From CAYXAA01 sp964462985 (GTDB taxonomy: Bacteria; Pseudomonadota; Alphaproteobacteria; Rhizobiales; Stappiaceae), in NCBI GenBank assembly GCA_964462985.1, contig CAYXAA010000015.1, forward strand, positions 26,737 through 90,736: DNA of 64,000 nt. The letters are read 5' to 3'. How positions within the stretch are numbered: position 1 is the first letter of the stretch; every line of letters begins with the position of its first letter. This document shows, one piece after another, positions 10,351 through 18,191 of the stretch. Under the pieces are notes generated by a model, which did not search any database, was not told where the DNA came from, and was given only the letters and a program-made list of their open reading frames with translations. Position numbers and translations under genes: made by a program.

Positions 10351-11772
10351 TTACGCAATCGTCACCGCCTTGCCTTTCGTCTTCTCGCCAATTGCGGCAT
10401 TGCGGCGGCGGCGGATCAAGGCGGCATAGTCCTTGCCGAAATAGGTTTCGCACAGCCGGATGGCCACGTCGACGGCGGCAAGGCACGCGGTGCGCTGCGG
10501 TGAGCCACCGGCCTTGGCGGTCTTGTCAAGATCGGCCAACAGCGAGCGCGTCATGATCTCCAGAGTCTGCTCGACTGCCTGGCGTGTGCGGGTCGTCACC
10601 TCGCTGACGGCGAGGCTTTCTGCACCGCCGCGCATCAGTTTCAGGATCTGCAGCGCCCTGTCGGCCTGGTCGACGGCGGCCCCGTCGACAATCGGCTTCC
10701 CGGCCGCGCTCACCGGCGGGACCTGCAGCGCGCGGCGGATATTGCCGGGCGATGCCTGGAACTCCTGTGTGACAACGGCGGCGAACGTCCTTCGGGTCGT
10801 CGACAGCCGCTTGTGCCAGTCAGGATTGTCGAGGAGATCGATCTCGCGCTCGATATGCCGAACCAAGGAGTGGAACTTCGAGAGCGCCTGCGGCAGGGCG
10901 TCGGTGTCATCCGCGCGATTGGCGAGGACGGCGAGGCGCTCGGCCTCGGACAGCACGACGTCGACGAAGCCGCTATAGGGCGAATTCGCCAGTTTCCTCG
11001 CGTCGGTGGTACTGGCGAGCGTACAGGCCAGTGAGGTCAGGCCCCCCGGATTCTCGGCGCGGTTCATCACTGCAGCGGCAACCAGCGGCACACCGTCCTG
11101 ATGACGGTCGGCCACCGCCTTGACCCGCTTGGTGGTCGGCGTGTTGCCCTTGAGGTCCCAATCCGTCAGCCGCTCCGGCAGGCTCTCCAGAAACGGGGTT
11201 AGCCAGGCTTCGGCCTCGAAGGCCTCGACCAGATCGAAAAGATCGAGCAGGACCCGCTCGCCGCCGAGCATCATTGAAAGGCGGCGGCGCGCGGTCTCGT
11301 CTGCCTGTGCCTCGGCGATGGCGGCGCGCATCATCGGCACCACCTGGTCGCGCAGCCTGCCGGCAATCGTCGCGGCGTCAACCGCCGAAACCTCGAGTTG
11401 CAGCACCCGCTCGCTCGCCCGGCGCACCTCGTCCGGCGCAACGAAGCGGTCGATCCATGACCAAATCCCCTCAAGGCTCGAGCGGGTGATGCGCGCCTTC
11501 TGCCTGGACGGCAGCACCTCGTCCATCAGCAGGCACTCGACCGGACGGAAGAACAGGCGCTTCAGCCACTTCTTGCGCGGCTCGGTGTTGACGGCCGCCT
11601 GCTCTGCGCGCAGCACATCGGCGCAGGCCTGCAGGATCAGACGGATGTGCGGATCCTCGCTGCCCTGGGCATGGGACGTTTCGAGCCCGCGCATCAGCTT
11701 GTCGACGGCACGCGGCGACAGCGCCTCCAGGTAGGAGCGAATCTTCTGAATCAGCAGATGCCGTTCGGCCAT
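10351..11772 (-). CDS. Conserved-type protein of unknown function, 473 aa
   Basis: I do not recognise the family. The protein reads as soluble and largely helical, with many Leu/Ala/Arg heptad-like stretches and no signal peptide or membrane segment. Features include a Trp-rich patch (GIWSWIDRF) and a basic C terminus (IRRRRNAAIGEKTKG). The start chosen is the ATG at 11772 (MAERHLLIQKIRSYL); a GTG 39 nt upstream is an alternative. It stands alone between ccmI and a lipoprotein gene on the same strand. Codon use is like that of its neighbours, so it is probably a real chromosomal gene. Confidence 0.6.
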   Translation of the reverse strand: MAERHLLIQKIRSYLEALSPRAVDKLMRGLETSHAQGSEDPHIRLILQACADVLRAEQAAVNTEPRKKWLKRLFFRPVECLLMDEVLPSRQKARITRSSLEGIWSWIDRFVAPDEVRRASERVLQLEVSAVDAATIAGRLRDQVVPMMRAAIAEAQADETARRRLSMMLGGERVLLDLFDLVEAFEAEAWLTPFLESLPERLTDWDLKGNTPTTKRVKAVADRHQDGVPLVAAAVMNRAENPGGLTSLACTLASTTDARKLANSPYSGFVDVVLSEAERLAVLANRADDTDALPQALSKFHSLVRHIEREIDLLDNPDWHKRLSTTRRTFAAVVTQEFQASPGNIRRALQVPPVSAAGKPIVDGAAVDQADRALQILKLMRGGAESLAVSEVTTRTRQAVEQTLEIMTRSLLADLDKTAKAGGSPQRTACLAAVDVAIRLCETYFGKDYAALIRRRRNAAIGEKTKGKAVTIA

Positions 11773-12156
11773 GCCGCGCTGCTCGGATATCAAACCAATG
11801 AGAATCCGGACCGAAGTTTCGGTGAAAACAATTAAACAAATGATATCTGACAGATGATGGGCGTTATGAGTGTATCGATGACCTTCCGCCTCTCGCCCGC
11901 CATTGTGGGCTGGACAGCCGAGCAAAGTCAGGCCACGGCGAACCGTACCGGCGCAATCCCGCTCCTCAGCCGCAACCGACGGCGCGCCCGACGCGCGTGA
12001 AACCACGCGAACCGCGCCACTTGGTCGCTGGAAATCGGACTGCGTGATGCCCCTCGGTCAGGTCGGATGATCCCGACCGGACCATCATCACATCGAAAAC
12101 CGGGAACACACCTGCTCCGGTACACGCGGTCTAGGACGGACGGTGCAAACTCGGCC
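11773..12156. promoter_or_regulatory. Intergenic region with a small perfect palindrome
   Basis: About 380 nt between the lipoprotein gene stop and the 473-aa gene. The part next to the 473-aa gene is AT-rich and holds ATCTG-a-CAGAT at 11845-11855, an 11-nt perfect palindrome that could be an operator. No ORF is supported. Confidence 0.3.
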
Positions 12157-12609
12157 TCAGACGATCGGCCGCCAGTTGCCGTCCTGTTGCCTGCACGCCG
12201 AGCCGCGCACCGCCTCTTCGGCCTCGCCGATGCGCACGATGTGGGTGTAATCACGGCAGACGATGCTGTTGACCTGATAGGGCGTGCCGGGCACGACCTC
12301 GCCCGAGGCCGCGGACGAGCGGTTGCGCCAAGCGACCCTGCCCCCGGGTCCGCTCTTGTTCAGCGCCTGCCGCCAGGCCAACGCCGCGGCGCGGCGATCC
12401 TGTTCCGTCATTTCCCGACCGAGCGGCGTCTTCAGGAGGTCAGCCAGGGCGACGTCGGCATCACCCTGTTGGATCGGTTCCGACCGAAAGGCATTGCCCA
12501 GCATTCCGCCGACCACAATATCGTCGCCGGACGCGTCGCCGTCGTTTCCGGCACATGCCGTCAGCAGGGCGGTCACAGCAATTGCCGCCGCCATCCGCAA
12601 TCCGACCAT
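12157..12609 (-). CDS. Small lipoprotein, RT0821/17-kDa surface antigen-like
   Basis: 150 residues. A lipobox signal sequence (AVTALLTACAG, lipidated Cys near residue 19) predicts export and membrane anchoring. The C-terminal half, with GTPYQVNSIVCRDYTHIV and ACRQQDGNWRPI, resembles the C-terminal domain of alphaproteobacterial 17-kDa-antigen/RT0821-type outer-membrane lipoproteins. The role is unknown, perhaps structural in the outer membrane. The ATG at 12609 follows GAAGGACTC. Located downstream of feuQ. Confidence 0.75.
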   Translation of the reverse strand: MVGLRMAAAIAVTALLTACAGNDGDASGDDIVVGGMLGNAFRSEPIQQGDADVALADLLKTPLGREMTEQDRRAAALAWRQALNKSGPGGRVAWRNRSSAASGEVVPGTPYQVNSIVCRDYTHIVRIGEAEEAVRGSACRQQDGNWRPIV

Positions 12610-12798
12610 GTCGAGTCCTTCAATCCCTTCAACCGTCGAACGGGACCAGCCGACCGGGAGGAGAATCGGTCGGGATCCGAGGCTGTCGACCCTTTGCCCA
12701 TCATAGAGGCTTTTTCGCGGCACCGCACAAATTTGTGGCCCTCCTTCGTCGCGGGTGGCAAAGCGGCCACGTCAGGCGTTCTCGCCGGCGTTTCGCAC

Positions 12799-14205
12799 TT
12801 AGACCGACGGCAGCAGCAGCGCCACGCCCAGCCCTCCCAGGCTGGAGCGACGGAAGTCGAGCCGGCCGCCGTAGACCGCCGCAAGATCCGCGACGATCGA
12901 GAGGCCGAGACCGGTTCCCGGCACGGTCTCGTCGAGCCGCTTGCCACGCTTGACCGCCTCGGCCGCCTCGTCCGGGGTGAGACCCGGGCCATCGTCGCCG
13001 ATCTCGATCTCAACCAGGTTATGCGGCGGGGCGCCGGAGGGCCGGACGGTAACCACCACCCGTTCCTTGGCCCACTTGCAGGCGTTGTCAAGCAGGTTGC
13101 CGACCATCTCCTCGAGATCCTGACGCTCGCCGCGGAACCGGAGATCGGCGGCGAGCGTCATGTCGATCGCAATGCCGCGGTCGCGGTGGATCTTGGTCAT
13201 GGCCCGGACCAACCGGGTCACCACCGGCTCGATCTCCGTCGAGACGCCGATCACCCGGCGCTGCGCCGCCATGCGCGCCCGTTCCAGATGATGGTCGATC
13301 TGGGTGCGCATCACCGCCGCCTGCTCGGCGACCTTCTCGGCCAGCGGTCCCGAAGCCGCCCGCGCCTCGTTGGTCACCACCGACAGTGGCGTCTTCAGCG
13401 CATGAGCGAGATTGCCGACATGGGTGCGGGCGCGCTCGACGATCTCCCTGTTTGAGCGGATCAGGGCGTTGAGTTCGCCCGACAGTGGCGCGAGTTCGCG
13501 CGGCAGATCCTCCTCGACCGTCTCGGCGTCACCGCGCCGCACCGCGGCGAGCGAAGCCTGCAGCCGGCGCAGCGGCCGGAGGCCGATCCGCACCTGGAGC
13601 ACAACGGCAGCCACCAGGCCGAGGCCGAACACCGAAAGCGTCAGGGCCACCTGGCCGGCAAAGGCCGCGATGCTGTCGCGCAGGGCGCCGGTTTCGCCGG
13701 CGACCGCGATGCGATAGGTCTCCTCGCCCGGAAACACCACCCGGCGCTCGGCAAAGCGCAGCTCCTGCCCGGCCGGGCCGTTGACGAGCCCGCGCTCGGT
13801 TCCGGCGCCGCCAGGTGCCGGCAGCACCAGCGCGTCGCCAAGCAGCGATCTGGAGGAGAACAGAACCTCGCCGGTTGCCGCGTTCGAGACGGTCCAATAC
13901 CAGCCCGAAGCCGGGATGTCGAAGCGCGGCTCGCCGAGCGGCCCGGGCCGCGCCGGCTCGCCCGGCGGTCCGGCCGACATGGCCCCGAGGATCGCCGTCA
14001 GGTAGACATCGAGCCGTTCGTCAAAGGCGCTTTCGCTGGCGGTGCGGTACAGCGAGACCAAGATGAAACCGGCGACGGCAAGCGCCAGCACCGACCAACC
14101 AGCCGCCACTACGATCAGGCGCGTCGACAGCGACGGCGGCCGCCGCTTGGCCCCGGCTGCGGCGCTCTCCCGCCGCTCGCCCGCCTCGGCCGTGGTGTCA
14201 GCCAT
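12799..14205 (-). CDS. feuQ: Sensor histidine kinase FeuQ-like
   Basis: 468 residues. Membrane segments near 28-50 and 180-205 bracket a periplasmic sensor domain of about 130 residues, followed by HAMP and kinase domains. The phosphoacceptor box is LAHALKTPLS, the N box DNACKWAKE, the G1 box DDGPGLTPDEA and the G2 box GTGLGLSIV, so all ATP-binding motifs are present. It overlaps the response regulator gene by 8 nt. In Sinorhizobium and Rhizobium, FeuPQ controls osmo-adaptation genes (cyclic glucan export); the target genes here are unknown. Confidence 0.85.
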   Translation of the reverse strand: MADTTAEAGERRESAAAGAKRRPPSLSTRLIVVAAGWSVLALAVAGFILVSLYRTASESAFDERLDVYLTAILGAMSAGPPGEPARPGPLGEPRFDIPASGWYWTVSNAATGEVLFSSRSLLGDALVLPAPGGAGTERGLVNGPAGQELRFAERRVVFPGEETYRIAVAGETGALRDSIAAFAGQVALTLSVFGLGLVAAVVLQVRIGLRPLRRLQASLAAVRRGDAETVEEDLPRELAPLSGELNALIRSNREIVERARTHVGNLAHALKTPLSVVTNEARAASGPLAEKVAEQAAVMRTQIDHHLERARMAAQRRVIGVSTEIEPVVTRLVRAMTKIHRDRGIAIDMTLAADLRFRGERQDLEEMVGNLLDNACKWAKERVVVTVRPSGAPPHNLVEIEIGDDGPGLTPDEAAEAVKRGKRLDETVPGTGLGLSIVADLAAVYGGRLDFRRSSLGGLGVALLLPSV

Positions 14206-14863
14206 CGCCGGTACCGATCCGGTAGCCGAGGCCCCGCACCGTCTCGATCAGGTCGGTGCCGAGCTTCTTGCGCAACCGGCCGACGAACACCTCGATCGTG
14301 TTGGAGTCGCGGTCGAAGTCCTGGTCGTAGAGATGCTCGACCAGCTCGGTGCGCGACACCACCCGGCCGGTATGGTGCATGAGATAGGCAAGCAGCCGGT
14401 ATTCATGAGACGTAAGCTTGACCGCGGTGCCGTCGACCGTGACCTTGCCGGCGCGCAGGTCGAGGCGGATCGGGCCGCAGGCGATCTCATTGGAGGCGTG
14501 GCCGGCGGCACGGCGCACCAGTGCCCGGATCCGAGCGATCACCTCCTCCATATGGAAGGGCTTCGCCACATAGTCGTCGGCTCCGGCGTCGATACCGGCG
14601 ACCTTGTCGCTCCAGCGATCGCGCGCCGTCAGGATCAGAACCGGCATCGTGCGACCGTCGCGGCGCCAGCGCTCCAGGACGGAAATGCCGTCAAGCACCG
14701 GCAGGCCGAGGTCAAGCACCACCGCGTCATAGGGCTCGGTGTCGCCGAGGAAGTGTCCCTCCTCGCCGTCCTCCGCCGCATCGACCACGTATCCGGCATC
14801 CGTCAACGCCTCGCGAAGCTGGCGGTTCAGATCCTTGTCGTCCTCAACGACGAGCACGCGCAT
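14198..14863 (-). CDS. feuP: Response regulator FeuP-like (OmpR family)
   Basis: 221 residues. The receiver domain has acidic pocket EDD at 7-9, phospho-acceptor Asp51 (VVLDLGLP), Thr in LTARD and Lys in AKPFH. The C-terminal winged helix carries the OmpR-type SRTELVEHLYDQDFDRDSNT recognition region. As I recall it, this sequence is close to rhizobial FeuP across its whole length, including SDKVAGIDAGADDYVAKPFH. Translationally coupled to feuQ and preceded by a PepSY-protein gene. Confidence 0.9.
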   Translation of the reverse strand: MRVLVVEDDKDLNRQLREALTDAGYVVDAAEDGEEGHFLGDTEPYDAVVLDLGLPVLDGISVLERWRRDGRTMPVLILTARDRWSDKVAGIDAGADDYVAKPFHMEEVIARIRALVRRAAGHASNEIACGPIRLDLRAGKVTVDGTAVKLTSHEYRLLAYLMHHTGRVVSRTELVEHLYDQDFDRDSNTIEVFVGRLRKKLGTDLIETVRGLGYRIGTGDG

Positions 14864-14893
14864 GGCCGTCGTGCACTCCTCTTCCTCTGGGGC

Positions 14894-15181
14894 TTACTGC
14901 AACACCTGGCCGGAGGCTGCGTCGATCACCCGATCGACCACCCGGCCGCCGGTGTCGACCTTCAGCCGATAGACCAGCCGCCCGCCCTCGTTTGCCAGGC
15001 AGCCGTTGACGATTTGCCCGCCGGCCGACCGGGCAACGGCGCCCAGCGGCAAGGCCTGCCCGCTCGCCACCGCCTGCCGCGCCTCGCCCTGGCTGAGGCA
15101 CGCGGCCGCCGCCGGCCCGGCAACAAGCAGCCCGACGACGGCGATAGCGGAAATGAGAAGGGAGCGGATCGTGGCGTTCAT
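14894..15181 (-). CDS. Small periplasmic PepSY-domain protein upstream of feuPQ
   Basis: 95 residues: a signal peptide (AIAVVGLLVAGPAAAA) and one PepSY-like domain (YRLKVDTGGRVVDRVIDAASGQVL). PepSY proteins are small periplasmic modules often placed beside two-component sensors. In Sinorhizobium a small periplasmic protein, FeuN, encoded beside feuPQ restrains FeuQ; this gene holds the equivalent position and may do the same job (inference). It is 30 nt upstream of feuP on the same strand, so probably the first gene of the operon. Confidence 0.8.
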   Translation of the reverse strand: MNATIRSLLISAIAVVGLLVAGPAAAACLSQGEARQAVASGQALPLGAVARSAGGQIVNGCLANEGGRLVYRLKVDTGGRVVDRVIDAASGQVLQ

Positions 15182-15527
15182 GAGGCGGTTTTAGTGGGGG
15201 CGGGCTGAATGAGACATGAATACCGCAGTCAGGTGCTCCGGCGAGCATATACCAGTACGGAGGCGGAGCGCGGCGTCTTTTTCTCACGATCCGGCCGCCA
15301 CGCCCAATGTTGCTGCACCGCCATCACCCGCAAGGAATGGTCAAGGGGACCTCTGGCGCTGCAGGGGTCGCTGCATTTCGTCCCGGCGATGCCGGGGATC
15401 GCGCAGCGAGGGCAACGCGCTGGCGGCCGCGGGTGGACCATCGGCCAGCTCTGTTTAACCGCCCAGCCGTAAAACAGGATACGATGGAGCCGGAACGACA
15501 GCGAGAGCAACGAGGGGAGGAAGCGAA
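15182..15527. promoter_or_regulatory. Divergent promoter region between the PepSY-feuPQ operon and the EthD gene
   Basis: About 345 nt between divergent genes, so it must hold promoters in both directions. No operator consensus was recognised. The plus-strand gene has a clear GGGGAGGAAG ribosome-binding site just before 15528. Confidence 0.45.
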
Positions 15528-15848
15528 ATGTCATACACCGTGCAGGCGATCTACCCGGCCGGCGAAGGCAAGAGCTTCGACTGGGACTACTACATGGCGA
15601 CCCACATCCCGATGGTGCGGGAGATCTTCGGCCGCCATCAGCTCACCGGCATCAGCATTTCCGAGGGGATCGGCGGACCCGGCCCCGGTGTGCCGCCGGG
15701 CTACTTCGCGATCACCACCATGCGCTTTCCTGACGAGTCGAGCCTGCAGGCTGCGCTCGCCGAGGCCGGCCCGCTGCTGGAGGATATTCCCAATTTCACC
15801 ACCACGGCACCGGAGATCCTGATCGGTAAGGTGCGGGAGTCCCGCTAA
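15528..15848 (+). CDS. EthD family protein
   Basis: 106 residues forming a single dimeric alpha/beta-barrel (ferredoxin-like) domain, with the family pattern of an early YYxxTHIPMV segment, a central substrate-facing strand and a C-terminal TTAPEILIG strand. EthD-type proteins occur in degradation clusters, but many stand alone with unknown substrates. GGGGAGGAAGCGAAATG gives a strong ribosome-binding site and fixes the start. It is the only plus-strand gene here and faces the GTA cluster. Confidence 0.8.
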   Translation: MSYTVQAIYPAGEGKSFDWDYYMATHIPMVREIFGRHQLTGISISEGIGGPGPGVPPGYFAITTMRFPDESSLQAALAEAGPLLEDIPNFTTTAPEILIGKVRESR

Positions 15849-15902
15849 GATCGGTGCCGCGCCGCTCGGCGGGCGCAGGGACAATCCGCTCCGGCTCTGC
15901 AC

Positions 15903-16322
15903 TCACCCGCTGTCCCTCGCCCGCCGCGCGGCCAGCGTCGCCCGCACCGCGCCTTGCGCGCCCTCGACCAGGAACAGGCTGGTGACGATCGCCCCGCCCC
16001 AGTCGCGCAGGACGGGCACCTCGGCGACGCCCCAGCCGAACAGGAAGACGCTGTCGAGGCAGACCGCCCACCACCACAGCGCCAGCGGCAGCACGAACAG
16101 GAGCCGGCCCAGCCGCCCGGCCGAGAACAAGAAGCCGCTCTCGGCGACCAGCACCGCGCGCGCCTCCGCCCGCGCCGCGATCTCGGCCCTGATCTCCTCG
16201 GCCGCGAGCCCGGCCGAAATCCGCCGGCGCTCGGTCTCGTTGTCGATCCGCCGCTCGACGTGCCGCAGCAAGGTCTCGAGCACGCCGCCAGAAAGCCACG
16301 ACAGCACCAGGCGCAGCATCAC
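15903..16322 (-). CDS. Holin-like small membrane protein at the 3' end of the GTA cluster
   Basis: 139 residues. An N-terminal amphipathic charged region (ERRIDNETERRRISAGLAAEE) is followed by two strongly hydrophobic segments around 62-85 and 88-117 and a basic tail. Small size, charged ends, membrane helices and a 4-nt overlap with the endolysin gene fit a holin or holin accessory that releases the lysin. The sequence is not one I can match exactly to the GTA 3TM-holin family, so the role rests on context. Confidence 0.6.
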   Translation of the reverse strand: MMLRLVLSWLSGGVLETLLRHVERRIDNETERRRISAGLAAEEIRAEIAARAEARAVLVAESGFLFSAGRLGRLLFVLPLALWWWAVCLDSVFLFGWGVAEVPVLRDWGGAIVTSLFLVEGAQGAVRATLAARRARDSG

Positions 16323-17200
16323 GCCACCACGCGGCCGAGCCGGGTGTTGATCCGGCGCGCGATCACGTCGCGAAAGCGCCAGGCGACCACGATCAGCGCG
16401 ATCAGCACGGCCCCCGCCGCGATCCAGCCCCAGGACAGGCCGCCGAGGGCGGCGCCGAGACCAGCGGCAAGGCCGCCGGCCCCGCTCGTCCTTGCCGCGT
16501 CGCGCAGCATCAGCGCGTCGCGCCTGAGCTGCGCCAGCGTTGCCGGGCCCAGAATGCCGTCGGCGGTCAGATGCGGATGCGCCTGCTGATAGGCGAGCAC
16601 CGCGGCCCGGGTCCGCGCGCCCATCCAGCCGTCGATCGCGCCCGGATCAAAGCCGCGGGCGACGAGGATTTCCTGTGCCTCCTCGACCACGGGATCCGGT
16701 CGCCGCGGCGCGGCCGTCTCCTGCCGCGGCGCGCCCTCGGGCGGCGGCGTCCTTGCTGCCGCGTAGCGACCGCGGAAGATCAGGTCGGCCTCACGTGCCC
16801 GACGCGCGGCAAGCCCGGCGCGGTGGCGTCCGCCGGCGCGGGTCCAGCGCCTCAGCGCCCGCTCGGCCGCATCGAGCGCGCCCGCCTGGTAGTGCCGAAC
16901 CCAGGCCGCGCGGTGAATGGCGCCGGTGTTGAAATCGAAGGAGACCGCCCCGTCGAACGCCGACTGCCGGGCAAGGCCACCGATCGCCACCACCCGTGCC
17001 TCGAAGCGCAGAAGGTCGTCGGCGAACTGCGCCATCGCCTCGTCCCGCGTGATCACCATCCCGGCCCGCGGCCGGATGCCTCCGGCCGCCGCGGTGTGGC
17101 CGACGCCGATGGTCCAGACGCCGGCGACATCCTTGTAGGCACGCAGCACGACACCCTCCTCGGCCGCGATCTGGGCGCGGCCGCGCTCGCTCACTCGCAT
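16319..17200 (-). CDS. GTA-associated endolysin: GH24 lysozyme, peptidoglycan-binding domain, C-terminal anchor
   Basis: 293 residues. Residues 1-130 form a T4-type (GH24) lysozyme with the catalytic pattern E15-G-x-x-L-x-A-Y-x-D24-x-x-G-x-x-T30-I-G-x-G-H. A proline-rich linker is followed near 175-228 by a peptidoglycan-binding domain (DPGAIDGWMGARTRAAVLAYQ). Residues about 255-280 form a membrane helix followed by a basic tail. The protein should cleave peptidoglycan to release GTA particles. In R. capsulatus the GTA lysis genes are at a different locus; here they are joined to the structural cluster. Confidence 0.88.
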   Translation of the reverse strand: MRVSERGRAQIAAEEGVVLRAYKDVAGVWTIGVGHTAAAGGIRPRAGMVITRDEAMAQFADDLLRFEARVVAIGGLARQSAFDGAVSFDFNTGAIHRAAWVRHYQAGALDAAERALRRWTRAGGRHRAGLAARRAREADLIFRGRYAAARTPPPEGAPRQETAAPRRPDPVVEEAQEILVARGFDPGAIDGWMGARTRAAVLAYQQAHPHLTADGILGPATLAQLRRDALMLRDAARTSGAGGLAAGLGAALGGLSWGWIAAGAVLIALIVVAWRFRDVIARRINTRLGRVVA

Positions 17201-17459
17201 GGGATCCCTCCTGGGAAGTCAGAACGCCCGACCGGCGACCGATCGGATTCAGATGAATTCGCGAAAGGCGCTCAAAGAACCCGGCCCGCGGGACGAGACG
17301 AGTTGGTCCCCAGCGCCTTGACCGACCGTATCCTCGGCGGCAATGCCCAATCCGCGCCTGGCACGAACAGTGCGGTCTCACGATTCGCGCCCTGGCATTG
17401 GCGGGCGGCCTATCCACGGCCTCTCAGTCGAACATCGAGACCGGAAAGATGCCTGCCAA

Positions 17460-18191
17460 TCACCCCTGCGGCGCCACCGGCCGGAAATAATGCAGCGCCA
17501 CACGAACCGCTCCGCCGGAAAAGCTGCCGCCGTTGGCGGTGAGGCGCACCGGCGTATCGGCATAAAACGCCGTCGGGCCAATCACGCCGGCGTTGGTCGC
17601 ACCGGTGGCGATGCCGAGGGAACCGCCGAATTTCGCCGGCTCGCCGGCGATGCCGCAGTCGTAGGACGAGGCTCCAGTGATCGCCGCCGTCGTCCGCGTC
17701 GAGACGCAGAGCACGACGGAACGGTCGGGGATGACGATCGAGGTCTCGACCATCGCGCCGGACAGCCCGGTCAGGTGCTCCTCTCTCGTGGCGATCCGAC
17801 TCTCAGCGCCCGACGCCGTGCGCGACAGCACCGCCTCGCTTGAGAGCAGCGCGCCGTAGTCGCGCCAGCCGGCGGCGGTGAAGACGGCGAGTGTCCCTTC
17901 ATTGGCAATGAAAGCAATCAGCCCTGGGAACGGCGGGAAAAACCGCCAGCCGCCGTCGAGGGCAAGCGCGATCTCGCCGTCATGTCCGGCCCAGGCACCC
18001 ACCGCCCCTGCCGCCGGCAGGTAGCAGTCGCCATCCGCTGCTCCTGGCGGCGCCGTCAGGTCGCGGCGCTGGATCAGGAGGTGGGAGAGCGTGTCGAGCG
18101 CCACCAGCGCCTCATTGTGGGTGACGTGCTTCTGGGCCTGGGCGGCGGCGATCAGCGGCAGCGCCAGGCGCGGGGTGACGTCAGTCGACAT
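17460..18191 (-). CDS. DUF2793 domain-containing protein, GTA tail-associated
   Basis: 243 residues from the ATG at 18191, which overlaps the megatron stop by 11 nt. The N terminus (TPRLALPLIAAAQAQKHVTHNEAL) is the DUF2793 signature: a short conserved motif, then a beta-rich segment with repeated Trp-containing turns (GGWRFFPPFPG). The C-terminal half is a beta-rich domain ending in VALHYFRP. Genes of this type commonly follow the megatron gene in alphaproteobacterial GTAs and phage-like clusters. A tail-tip or receptor-binding role is inferred. Confidence 0.8.
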   Translation of the reverse strand: MSTDVTPRLALPLIAAAQAQKHVTHNEALVALDTLSHLLIQRRDLTAPPGAADGDCYLPAAGAVGAWAGHDGEIALALDGGWRFFPPFPGLIAFIANEGTLAVFTAAGWRDYGALLSSEAVLSRTASGAESRIATREEHLTGLSGAMVETSIVIPDRSVVLCVSTRTTAAITGASSYDCGIAGEPAKFGGSLGIATGATNAGVIGPTAFYADTPVRLTANGGSFSGGAVRVALHYFRPVAPQG

